A program made the position numbers and the translations under genes. This document shows positions 20,070-30,782 of a stretch of 64,000 bases of DNA, one piece after another. The notes below the pieces were generated by a model. The model was not told where the DNA came from. It made no database searches and saw only the letters and a program-made list of their open reading frames with translations. The stretch comes from Neonectria sp. B-13 (Eukaryota; Ascomycota; Sordariomycetes; Hypocreales; Nectriaceae). The stretch is taken from assembly GCA_002682825.1 (NCBI GenBank), contig NOKP01000002.1, forward strand, positions 5,996,309-6,060,308. The letters are read 5' to 3'. How positions within the stretch are numbered: the first letter of the stretch is position 1; every line of letters starts with the position of its first letter.

Positions 20070-22346
20070 ATGGATCTGCGCAAAAAGGCTTGTGGGTCTT
20101 GTCGAACTCGGAAGATCCGCTGCAATCGCCAACTTCCACAATGCTCCGGGTGCATCCGCTCTCAGTTGGACTGCAAGGACCAGGAAAGGTCAAATGCTTT
20201 GATATGGCTTTCTCTACCAAGGGATGAAGCAGGGGGCGAGATTCCCACCTTGGGCCAGGTCCTGCGACGAGACTGTGTGTTCAGTGGTGAGTGAACCTGA
20301 TATGCTGCTCTAGACGTGCATAACTGACCTGGGAACCAGACGAGCAGCGCAAGGATGAGTGTCGTATTTTGCTAGACCAGATACCAAAGCAAAATATAGA
20401 TGTTGTTCTCAATCAAGTCGATGAAGCCACCCAGAATCTCACAAATCGGAGCGCTTCTGTCACAGTGGGACCCTTTGGGGCCTTCAACGCCTCGTTTTCT
20501 GCCTCGTCCCCACCGTCACCACGCTCCGTTACTGCGTTGGGACAAACGACAAGAACGAGTATTCGAGGCCAAAAGCTGGACGATGCAGCTTCTGATCCGT
20601 CATACACAACCACAAAAGACCGTCTTGAGTCATCCCCCTTGGTCACTGACAATTGCAATCAGCTGGGCGATTTCTTCGAGTCCCTTTCTCCAAGATGGCC
20701 AACGTACCCCTTCTTCGAGGACTTGGTTGGAGTACCAGGTGCTACGCTGTCAGACCTAGAGCTGATTGAGATTGACCAAGGCAATGAGGAGGTACTCCAG
20801 ATTCCGGACGAGATAGAAAGTGACGGAGGATTACCGATCTGGACAGCGCTGTTGAATGTACCGCTCGTGAAGGAACCAGCAGAGTTGGACATTGTTCTGG
20901 GCGGAGAAATGTCACTTTCCATCAGCAAAGTCCAACTTCTCCTCAAAAACTATGAGCTGGAACTTGTCGGAAGTCTTACACCGCTAAAGCACGACAAGCC
21001 ACCGTGGGTGCTGTTACACCTGCAATGTGCGCTGGCTGCCTTTAGCGATCTGTATATGCTGGGGCATTCCAATGACGCGAGAGCATCTGTCCTTCTGTCT
21101 GTTCTTTCAGCAAGCGCCTACCACCTACACTACAAGCTGGCCGCCATTCCTGGAGCTGGCGATGATTTAGCAGTACTTGGAAACCAATGTTTTCAGCTGG
21201 CCAAGAAACGGCTACAAGCATGTCTTCAACAACGTCCTGGAACCGCAAAGGTGGCTAAATATAAAGAAATCCTCATGGCGTTTCTCAACTTAGTAACAGC
21301 TTCTGTAAGTTTTCGCGAGCCCCTTCATTCACAAGGTTTAATATTTGGACTAGGTATTCTCCGGACAAATGCAAGAGGCGAGGTACTTCATCCTCGACGC
21401 CGGTCGTTTGATCAATGCAAATGGTATTCAAAAGACACGAAAATCAAAGAAGATTATTGTCCTGCATGCCATATACGTTTACATGAGAGTTTTCGAAGAG
21501 TGTGCACACCCAGCTTTCAATAATCCGACCACGTGCAGCTCAACTGCATCTGCGCCCTCTGGAAACGGATCAGATTGCTATTCTTCCATGTGGAAATACG
21601 ATCCTCTAAGTAACACGCTGTTTCACGAGCGCGACAAGCCATCATCGGAGACGCAGACCTCGCTTCTCCCACATGACCTGGAAGTGGCCGGTATGTTGGA
21701 GCAGATCTACGGAATCCCACAAAACCTCTTCCACCTGCTTTGGCAGACCACAGCCCTTGGAAATGAGGCTTCTGAACTAAGATATACCCTTGGCTTGAAT
21801 CCTCAAATATCTCTCAGGATCAAGGAGCTTGAGGATGCCATGCTAGCGTACCAGAATCCATATATTCCCAAGGCCAGCGGTTTAGTGCAAGAAGGTGAAA
21901 ACTCCGGACCAGTTGGGCAAGATGTGAGCCGAGAAGAAGAGCGAACGGCACTCCTCTTTGATTTAACAGAAGCTCTTCACTCTGCACTCCTCATCTACTT
22001 CTACCGTCATGTCTGCGACATAAGCCTGACAATACTTCAGCATTACGTCGAAAAGACAGTCAAATCACTGTTTTGCTACGAATCTCAGAAGCAAAAGTGC
22101 GGTGACACGTCGCCCGGAATATGCTGGCCTGCTTTCATTGCAGGCTGCGAGGCTAATAGTGTCGAGCTGAGGGAACAGATGTCAATATGGCTCCTCAACA
22201 ACGCTCAGAGCAGTGGCATTGGGATGTTCTCCACTGCTCACGACTTTGTTGTGAAGGTGTGGCGAGCGAGAGAGAGGCCGGGTTGCGAAAATCTGCAGTG
22301 GAAGTTCGTCCTAGGGAACCTGGATACTCGCTTGGTCCTGAGTTGA
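20070..22346 (+). CDS. Zn(II)2Cys6 transcription factor, Fungal_trans_2 type
   Basis: Three exons (20070-20286, 20340-21304, 21354-22346) encode 724 aa. The zinc cluster opens almost at the N terminus: ACGSCRTRKIRCNRQLPQC, then SGCIRSQLDC, with the ideal CxxC spacing. A Ser/Thr-rich linker (about 110-200) follows. The C-terminal regulatory region has the architecture of the ARCA/Fungal_trans_2 group: PFFEDLV, then WVLLHLQCALAAFSDLYMLG, FSGQMQEARYFI and a long helical tail. It is a nuclear regulator, divergent from the ketopantoate-reductase-like gene and so a candidate controller of the 15-20 kb oxygenase/reductase set. Junction phases all agree. Confidence 0.88.
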
Positions 22347-22735
22347 ATTTGACAACGTAGAAGCCTCGATGTCCACTACTCCCCTTGTCAGCACGGCGAT
22401 GACTAAATCGTTGGACGATTTCGGACCTTTCCATGCTCTGTCTTTAGGCTAAGGGCCATCGGGTGGACAGCCGTTAATGGCATCGACTGCATTTAATGTA
22501 ACACCACACTTCAGTTACTCAATTGTAGCCTGATTGAAGCATCACACGACATTTGAGGACATCCGTTCTGAGCACGACCCCGGTCGTCTAGTCCGGGGTA
22601 ACAGACGCTTGTTTGCGGGGTCTCGGGTTCTCGGGGTAATGCAAGCGCGCTCCGGATGAGGAGACGCGGACCTGTATTTTAACACGCTCCGCCCTTCTTG
22701 CCACGGTCATTCGACACTTGGCTTGCACAGTAATC
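22347..22735. promoter_or_regulatory. promoter of next regulator with CCCCGG-N9-CCGGGG
   Basis: This 389-bp region upstream of the regulator at 22736 contains a perfect inverted repeat, CCCCGG-N9-CCGGGG (22578-22598), 138 bp before the ATG. CGG-N9-CCG is a plausible Zn2Cys6 dimer site and could serve autoregulation (inference). Confidence 0.45.
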
Positions 22736-25283
22736 ATGGACGACGACGGAACAGACCCATCCACGTACGCCGATGACATTTCCCGAGCCCCGGAAGTGGG
22801 CCTCGCATGCAACTCTTGTCGAAGGCGCAAGCTGCGATGCTCGAGGGAAGCCCCCAGCTGTCAGCATTGCCGCAAGACTGGATGCGAATGCGTCTATGAA
22901 GCAAAGAGGGCAAAGCCGGGGATGAAGACGGGCGCCGTGGAAAACCTGCACAGAAGACTTGGTCAGGAGCGAGTTTTTCTTGTTTCTTTGCTCCCACGTT
23001 GAGCCATTATTAACCCATGTGCTCTTACGCGTAGACACTTTGGAGCGATCCTTTGCGAGACAACAGACTTCGTTGGATCGCCTGCAAGCCGAAGCACCCC
23101 ATCGTCAGGCGCAAGACACAACCGCTCGAAGCATTCTATCATTGCTCGCAACGGAACTTCAGAATCTCAATCACACATCGTCATCCCCCACGTCCCTCGG
23201 CCTCAGGCGAGAACAGAACGGAGCTTCAACTAAAAGACGCAAAATTCACGATGACGGTGGTTACGAACCTAGGGTTCTGGGTAATGGCATCCCGAGTCTA
23301 CCTGACGTCAACACACTAGAAGACGTCCTCCAGTCATACTTCAGCCATATACATCCCTGGATTCCAATCATTCACGAGGGTCGATTCCGCAGACGATTGG
23401 ACGATAACGTCGAACGGGATAAGCTCCATCTCATCTTGCAGTCAATGATACTTGTTGCATCAAAGTACATTCGTGATGAAGATACTGCTGCAACCCTTGT
23501 GAGAACCACCGAGCAATCGGATGATTTCAGGGACTGGGTAGTGTCCAAAGCGATGAAACATCTGTCCGTCGAAAACGTGCAAGCACTGATCATTATTGCA
23601 TTTGATGACGTATGCTCCCCAGAACATGGTGTCTTGCGGACCGGAGGCTGAACAGTGACTTAGATTGGCAATGGAAATGCATCCCAAGCTTGGCCACTCG
23701 TTGGCTCTCTCACCCGCATGGTTGAGTACCTCCAGCTAACAGTTGAGCACGACGAAGCTGAGCGACCTTCCTTCTCACAACCATACAAATCTCTTTCCCG
23801 ATCGAAAGACTGGACCGAAGCCGAAGAACGCAGAAGAGTATTCTGGAACGTCTTTTCGCTCGACCGATTTTGCTCAGTGAGTATGGGTTGGAGCACAAGC
23901 CTTACTTCAGACGACGTCAACCGTCGGCTTCCATGCGACGGGATTACCTGGAGAAAAGAAACCGCTGTGACAACGCCTTATTTCGGAATCTGGGATAAAT
24001 CCGCCGGTCGTATCGGTAATCCCATTTCATTCCTCCCAGCACATTCCGCGCCGCTGCATTCAGCCGGCGAGGATGAAGGCCAAACCCCTTCTGAGGCTGG
24101 TACGTCGCCGGAAGCAACAGCCTCAGCCGTCGACATGTCCACGATCGGTGCATTTGCCTATTGCATCGAGGCAACGGAGTCTCTGAGTCGTGTGACGACG
24201 TATTTTCTCCAACAAAGAGTAAATATCAGAGACCAAAGGGATCTCAGCGATTGGCTTACGCGGTTCAAAGAACTGGACCTCCGTCTCGTCCACTGGAAGA
24301 TGCTGCTCCCTCAGAAATGGAAAGTCAACGTTGTGCAAAACTCACCGTCGAGGATGGACCCTAACCTGACTCTCGCCCATGTCACTCATAATGCATCCAT
24401 GGTTCTTCTTCATCAACCGATCGCGTTTCCACCACCCGACTGGCCATTCAGGACTCGGCTTCCAACCCTATGCAGCATCGATACTTGCCAGGTAGCTGCG
24501 GTCGAGATTGCCACCATTACGGACCATTACCTAAAATATGCACCTCCAAGTTCGCCTTTGAGTAGTCAGTTCGCATTTTGCGTGTACATTGCTGCAAGAG
24601 TGCTCCTTCTACATTGGCGACATGGCTCAATGATGGGCCTCACAGCCGAGTTCTGGATGTTAGTCGAAAGCCTCAAAACCATGTCAAACCGCTGGGCGGG
24701 TTCTCACAACGCTCACTTCGTACACAACAACCTGGCTTCGAAGTACGCTTCCTCCCTGGTTGACCTGCACGCTCGATGTGCTCAGGACGATTCCTTTCGA
24801 ATTAACGTCCCTGGATACACGACCGAGATAAAGCATTCCTATACAGATTCGCAATCCCCAGTCAGTACGGCGGCGTTTGGTCATGCTGATAGTCAAGCTT
24901 GTCCAAGTCAGAGTATCGGCGACAACAGACTGGGCCAAGATGGGTCACTTCAACTTATAGATAGAGAAACGAGAAACTCCGGTCTTACGCCAGCGAACAC
25001 TCGAAAGCACAGTTTCCCGGGATCCCAGCAGGCGTTCTACTCTCAAACTCAACCGGCAACTATGGCACCCAACACGTTTCAGCTCCCAATGGCAACTCCT
25101 ATGGAATCCAATGACGTGGCTACTATGATTCGACCTGAGACATACCATGGAGGGAGCGTGGCCAGTGGCGACTTAACGGCAATATCACAAATGCTCTTAG
25201 ATCAACAGTTCGCGGATATGGATCGAATAATTAGCTATGACGATGGAATATTTGGGTCAGAATATGAAGGAGGAGGTTGGTGA
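22736..25283 (+). CDS. Zn(II)2Cys6 transcription factor
   Basis: Exons 22736-22961, 23035-23609 and 23664-25283 encode 806 aa. The zinc cluster is [20 protein letters not shown] and [10 protein letters not shown], followed across intron 1 by a coiled-coil-like linker ([18 protein letters not shown]). The fungal-specific TF domain contains [16 protein letters not shown] and the signature [20 protein letters not shown]. The C-terminal ~180 residues are Ser/Gln/Thr-rich and acidic, as in an activation domain, ending near [14 protein letters not shown]. It heads the carbohydrate module (GH88 remnant, Dal5-type remnant, DUF2264, sugar transporter) and is a good candidate for its regulator. It appears intact although some of its presumed targets are broken. 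Confidence 0.9.
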
Positions 25284-25380
25284 GCTGGTTCAGTTCATGG
25301 GGCTTGACAAGATTTGATGTACGAATAAGGAAGTGGAATTTAACGTAGTCATCTATGAACCTTTGCCGACTTAAATTATT

Positions 25381-26585
25381 CTCACAGAAGAGTCTCGGAG
25401 AGGACTCCCTTCATCGACTGGGGCATCAAAGTCCTAGAGAGGAGTAAGCCGACCTTTTGCGGAAGACTTGTCAGCACGGGAGCAAGAGTCCCCGCAGTGT
25501 GAAGCAACCTCAACGCTTTCTGGGGCAGTTTGAAGTCGTTGAAGAAAATATTCCGCCACTCCGCAAGCCGCATCCAAGAACTCTCTGTCCTTGGTCCATA
25601 GATACGCCTGCGCGTATCAGAGAATAGCCCAAGCTTGACCGCGAGACCATGTTGAGGTGTCGGAGTATCCCTGGGCGGTGCGGCGCCACTTCAACTTGCC
25701 GGAAGCTGGCTCAAGATTTGCGACATGGCAGGTAGAGTAAAGTTGTTCCCGATAACCATCTTTGGACATGCAAATGGTAGACTCTGGTCGTAGATGCGTC
25801 TTAAGCATCGTACAAGCATGATTGGCCGCCATTGATCCGAGTGTCTCATCTCCGCTGTGTGCTGAAGCATAAAATAACAAATCTAGGTTGCAGAGACTGT
25901 CGATTATGACCAAGAGATTTTCGTCCATGTCAGTGACTGTCAAGTCTTTCTTCAGGAGACAATCCCAGCTGCGAATGGCGCCAACCGAGGGAACGTATCT
26001 TGAAGCCAGGCTTCGAGCTGCTTGGATGATTGATCGTAAGCTTCGTTCATCACCTGTCAACTCCCATTCTCTCCGTAGCGCAGGAATCACAATGAACCCA
26101 ATATCGTGCGTATCTGTTCGCTGTGACATGCCTTAGAGCGGCCAAGACCAGGTTTTGCTCAGTGTTGCAAGCTGGGAGCGGAGCTGTGAGAGAGTGTGGT
26201 TTTGTTTGCCATCTACTACCATCATTTGCGGATACTTGATGCTTCTTTCTAGAAGGGAAAATAGTGTACCAGGAAAGAAGCCGCAAGTCAAAAACTCCGC
26301 TTCACGGAGTTCCCATTGTCCGGCCAGACCGCCTCCTTGGGGCACTATTTCCGGGAACGAGTTTGGTATCTCTAGGAACCCATTCGGTTCACGGTCGGCA
26401 TGCAAATACTTGACGGCTGTTCTGTAAACCTTGGCGGCCAGATTTTCGCTAAACAACTCCGGTAGGATGTGCTGGAGTCCGTTTGTTGGAAGGTTGGGAA
26501 CTCGTCCTTCATATTGGCCGATGTCTTCAGACCAGGAAGTAGCACTGTCTGTTCGGCTTCGGCATGGACTAGCATCTAGCTCCAT
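25381..26585 (-). pseudogene. GH88 unsaturated uronyl hydrolase, three nonsense codons
   Basis: A single minus-strand frame reads through a whole GH88-type protein, interrupted only by stops: TAA at 26133-26135 (KTWSWPL, stop, [12 protein letters not shown]), TGA at 25617-25619 (SRGQAWAIL, stop, YAQAYLW) and TAG near 25434 (GRLTPL, stop, DFDAPVDEG). Family hallmarks include [34 protein letters not shown] and DFDAPVDEGSPLRDSS. These enzymes remove the unsaturated uronic acid from polysaccharide-lyase products. No frameshift was found. Each stop can arise from a single transition (CAA or TGG to stop), as RIP would give. The C terminus is cut off near 25381. It lies between the regulator at 22736 and the DUF2264 gene. 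Confidence 0.85.
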
Positions 26586-27157
26586 AGCCTTTGATGCTAT
26601 GCTTGGATCGGGTGAAGGAGGGGCTGCTATTTTGACTGAATCTAGGTTTCTGATACAAGCTTGGATTATGAACAGGCCTTCAAAGAGTTGTAAAAGGTGT
26701 GAGAAAAATCTTGACGAACTTGGGAGTATGCAATCAAGGCAGCAGGTTCATGGGATTTTATCTCGCGACTTGACTAGATACATAATGTCTGCACGATTCT
26801 TCCGATCCTGCCGGCAGCCAGTAGGGCCAGTATTTCGGAGCTAGGTGTCCCGCTGACCGTGATCGATTGTCCGAGAACCTGTTAGGTTCAACAGATCATT
26901 GCCGTACGTTGCAATTTTCGTACTCGAGACCATGCTTACACCGAGGCCGGTGTCTTTAGGGCGGTGCCCGCTTGGATACTCACCCGAATTACACCAGACC
27001 GAGTAGTAAAGACAGAGCCACAATCGAGCTTATATCATTAAGAATCTATATAGATGTCTCAACAGTTGACTCTTAAAGGATTTGAACAGTCATGAAAAAC
27101 GTTGGTCAAGCCAGTGAGTAACGCCTCCAATTCGTTCTCGCCCCGAACCGACTCAAC
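26586..27157. other. intergenic region
   Basis: About 570 bp between two pseudogenes; the presumptive upstream region of the GH88 remnant. I see no gene and no convincing palindrome. Confidence 0.45.
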
Positions 27158-27960
27158 ATGGGCGACAAAATCACACCGGAGACAGGTTGAGGTCTCCGCC
27201 AGCACCTACAGTGCCACGAGGTTCATTGATGATGACATCCCTGAACCAAGCTCGACCACTATCTATTAGACTGGTATCCTAGCCACTACTTTACAGAAGA
27301 GAAGAAACTTTTCCGCAAGCAGGATGAGATCTTTCTGCCACTGTGCCGCATCGCTTATGGGTAATAAGTAACGGTGGCGGTGAAGATGTTGGATGACTGA
27401 CATGGCAAAATTCTTTCTCAAATGGCTTGATTCATCCAACATCAACAACGCCTATGACTCTGGAATGAAGGAAGAGTTGGGTCTGAATGGCAACCAGTAA
27501 GACAAGTCACCAACGACGAAGTTCAAAACTAATTTGTGATATAGATACTCGCTGTTTGGTACCTTTTACAACATTGGTTACCGTCTTTGATGCCCCCTCT
27601 ATGATGATGCTCTCCCGCCGCAAGTTTTCTAGGTACTACGTCTCAATGATGGAGGTACTCTGGGCCATTATTACCTGCATCTTGTAAGATTTCAGTCTCC
27701 AGATGAAGCTGTGAGAAACTTATAGCTGACTCGTTATAACTTTCAGTGCACGTCCTACATTGCCGGACCAGTTGAATTCCGACTTAAGAACGAGGCCGAT
27801 CTCCATGGAACCTACATGGTTGCCCGTATCCATGTTATTTAACAGGTGTACAAGCTATTGCCATCGTTGTTTGCGTTCTGGCAACGTCTCTTGTTATGAC
27901 CTACCAGATGCAGATTGCTATCACATATGTCGCGACGGTAATCCTAATTGGCCCACCTCT
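27158..27960 (+). pseudogene. Dal5-type MFS anion transporter, fragmented
   Basis: Pieces of an allantoate-permease-like MFS protein follow one another in changing frames. [20 protein letters not shown] is the typical N-terminal leader. [20 protein letters not shown] and ELGLNGNQ is the first helix region. A spliceable intron leads to YSLFGTFYNIGY, then a one-base shift to APSMMMLSRRKFSRYYVSMM and EVLWAIIT. There is at least one frameshift before DWYP (the preceding PSSTTIY frame runs into TAG) and one after FYNIGY. After about 27690 only a hydrophobic stretch (27850-27960) remains and the other helices are not recognisable. In fungi such carriers import organic anions, including uronides, which fits the neighbouring GH88. 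Clearly non-functional. Confidence 0.7.
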
Positions 27961-28338
27961 TAGGGTCCACCACATTGCCGCCCAAGAGATGCACAGCCGC
28001 TGGACCAGGAAACACGACGGCTCCAATGGCTTCGAGGCGTAAATCAGCGGGGAATAATTTCCCGGGGACAGATTGCTGGAATAACGGGACATCTTCGTTA
28101 GCCGCTCGTTTAGCTCTCCGCATTCGGAACATTCTCCGAAGCCCGAGTTACTTTTCCCGCAACCCGAGCATGAATTTTGACTTGTAACCGAAACACTTGC
28201 TTATATCCATGCTAACGTCCTTCACTTTACTTGTAATCCCGCATCTTTACACAGAACACTACTGCCTCAATCTCACAGGGCTAAAAAATAAACGGGTGAC
28301 TTTCTAACAACACGGGCTTGCCCATCGTCCATCGCATC
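27961..28338. promoter_or_regulatory. upstream region of DUF2264 gene
   Basis: A perfect inverted repeat TTCGG-N8-CCGAA lies at 28123-28140, about 200 bp before the DUF2264 start. It is a candidate Zn2Cys6 site. A 62-codon minus-strand frame (27944-28132) is open but unsupported. Confidence 0.35.
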
Positions 28339-30543
28339 ATGGGTGGACTTGCTGACTTCACGGATAATCGGTTTTTGTCTCGCTCTGATTTTCTGCGTGC
28401 GGCAGTGGCATTGATAAAGCCCCTCGAACCGTACAAGCCATCTGCTGGTGCTCGAGTCAAGATACGACCCTCGACTGTTGCGGCCTTTGATGACGTCGCC
28501 GCCCAGCTTGAAGGGTATTCGCGTCCGCTCTGGGCCATCGGCGCCATTTTTGCCAACAACTCAAGCTCGGATGGCTTCGGCCTCGAATCTTGGCTACGCG
28601 GACTACAAGCCGGCGTCGACCCTGAAAGTCCCGAATTTTGGGGCGCCGTTGGACCCTTCGACCAGCGAATGGTGGAAATGGAATCTATTGCGTTCGCACT
28701 CCTGGCAGCTCCGACGGTCATGATGTCTATGCTCACCGAGACCTCCAAAAAGAACCTGGAGAATTGGCTTTTGCAGATCAACCACCACGCCATGCCGCAG
28801 AATAACTGGCGCTGGTTCCGAATTCTCGTCAATCTGGCCTTGGCTAAGGTACTTGGGACACCGCAGAGTGAGTTGAAGCAAAGAACCGACGAGGACTTTG
28901 CCCTTCTCGACCAGTTCTACCTTGGAGAAGGGTGGTCCTCTGATGGAATCTGGGGCGACGAGAGGAAGCAAGCGGATTACTACTCTGGTAGCTTCTCAAT
29001 CCAATTCGCGCAGCTGCTCTATGTTTGTTTCGCCGACGACGATGAAGAGAGGGTCCAGAGGTATCGTATGCAAGCTCAAGAGTTTTCTGCTACATTCTGG
29101 CGGTACTTTGATGTTAACGGTGATTAATATCCCTTCAAGGCACATTCCATGTACCGCACAAAAAACTGACTAGTTGCAGGCGCCGCCATACCTTACGGAC
29201 GCAGTATGACTTACAGGTTTGCCTTCGCTGCCTTTTGGGCTGCTGCTGCACTCGCTGATATTCAACTACCTGCACCCATGGATAGCCCAGGGGCAATCAA
29301 GGGCATGCTTTTGCGACATATTCGATGGTGGGCACAACATCCTGACATATTCAACTCAGACGGCACGATGAATATTGGGTTCACGTACCCCAATATGTAC
29401 CTGAGTGAGGATTACAACTCACCACAGTCTGTGTACTGGTGTTTGAAGAGCTTTGTGGTACTATGTCTCCCTGAAGGTCATGAATTCTGGACTTGTCAGG
29501 AAAAGCCCCATCCAATGTCGACAGTAAGCCTGGAAAAGGCGCTTGATCCTCAACCGTTGGACTTGGTACAGGTCAACTGGCCCCCAAGACACATCATTTG
29601 CAACTCACCGGAACACCATTTCCTTCTTTCGTCGGGACAAATGACAACCAAAAGTTTCAAAGCCAGAGAAGCCAAGTATGGAAAGCTTGCATACTCATCA
29701 GCATTTGCCTTCAGTGTGCCAACAGGTCAAGAATTGCACCAAATTGCCCCAGACAGCACTCTGAGCATCAGTCTTGACGGCGGAGACACGTGGAAAGTTA
29801 GATGGCGACCATTCAATGTCCGAATTGAGTTTGTAGGACTTGACATGGGCCACGGAATCCAAGAGAAAGTACCTTCGCTTGTCAGCGTCTGGAAACCGTT
29901 TGCACATCTTGCTCTTGAGATCCAAACGGCTCTGATCCCGGTGACGCAACAATTTCCCGGATGGCACGTACGAGTACACATAATCACAGGCCTCGATTCG
30001 TTATCAAACATATTAGGGTGCATAGGTGCTCAACTTGTCGACGCTTCCTATGCGATTTCTGCCTTTACTTCAGCTGGACACCATATCCCCGAACTACCAG
30101 GATCGCCACTCGAAGATGCCTGTGATGCATGCTACAATGACAACTCGAGCATCTTGATCCAGTCTCATGCTGGAACAAGCGGAATAGTGCAATTGACAAC
30201 CGATTCGATCGACTCGACAACCAATCCTGGTAGTAATGGCATACCAGGGACGGATACCGAATCGTTCCTCATTAGGGCAGACCCCAACACCAATCTAGTC
30301 TCGCAGAGGACGTTTATCCCAGCTATGAGAACCCATTTACGAGCCTCCCAGGGTCGTAAAGCAACAGAAGCTGGCATGGAAGTAAAGGCACCAAGCACCG
30401 TCATCGCGTCTGGGGTTTTCGCTACATCCCAGAGCAATTTACAAAAGCAGCAGGTCATTCAAATGTGGAGCAAACGACCAAAGGTTCGAGTGAATGTGGG
30501 CAGCTCAAAAGGAGCAAGATTGGAGATTTTCATACAAGATTGA
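28339..30543 (+). CDS. DUF2264 family protein (putative uronide-active)
   Basis: Exons 28339-29119 and 29180-30543 encode 714 aa. The N-terminal two-thirds match the DUF2264 alpha/alpha-barrel type: LVNLALAKVLG, GWSSDGIWGDERKQADYYSG, then across the intron DVNGAAIPYGRSMTYRFAFA, MLLRHIRWWAQH, MNIGFTYPNMYLSEDYNSPQ and SVYWCLKSFVVL. The C-terminal third is beta-rich (SLDGGDTWKVRWRPF and onward). DUF2264 proteins occur in bacterial and fungal polysaccharide loci beside GH88-type enzymes; some bacterial members have been assigned beta-glucuronidase activity (GH154, from memory). No signal peptide is seen. The start is the first ATG in frame (MGGLADFTDNRF). It is intact, unlike its GH88 and Dal5-type neighbours. 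Confidence 0.85.
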
Positions 30544-30782
30544 TAGCTCTATATGACATGAGAAAGTCTTTCGCTCCAAAAACAGGCCATGGGTCTTATC
30601 TCCGATGCATGGGCTGTTGGAAGCGATGAGTGGACATATTTCCCCAGCATTGCTCACAATTAAATACCGCATTCATCAATTAACATCGAGATAGATCTAA
30701 AAGCTTGAAAGTAGCTTGTCTTACAACGTGCTATTTGCTCAGAAATTCTGGATCAATGTGGTTGGGTTGTGGTTCCGACCGT

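Noticed and set aside
27944..28132. 62-aa minus frame upstream of the DUF2264 gene
   Set aside because: Well composed but with no recognisable family, no intron support, and lying in the presumed promoter.
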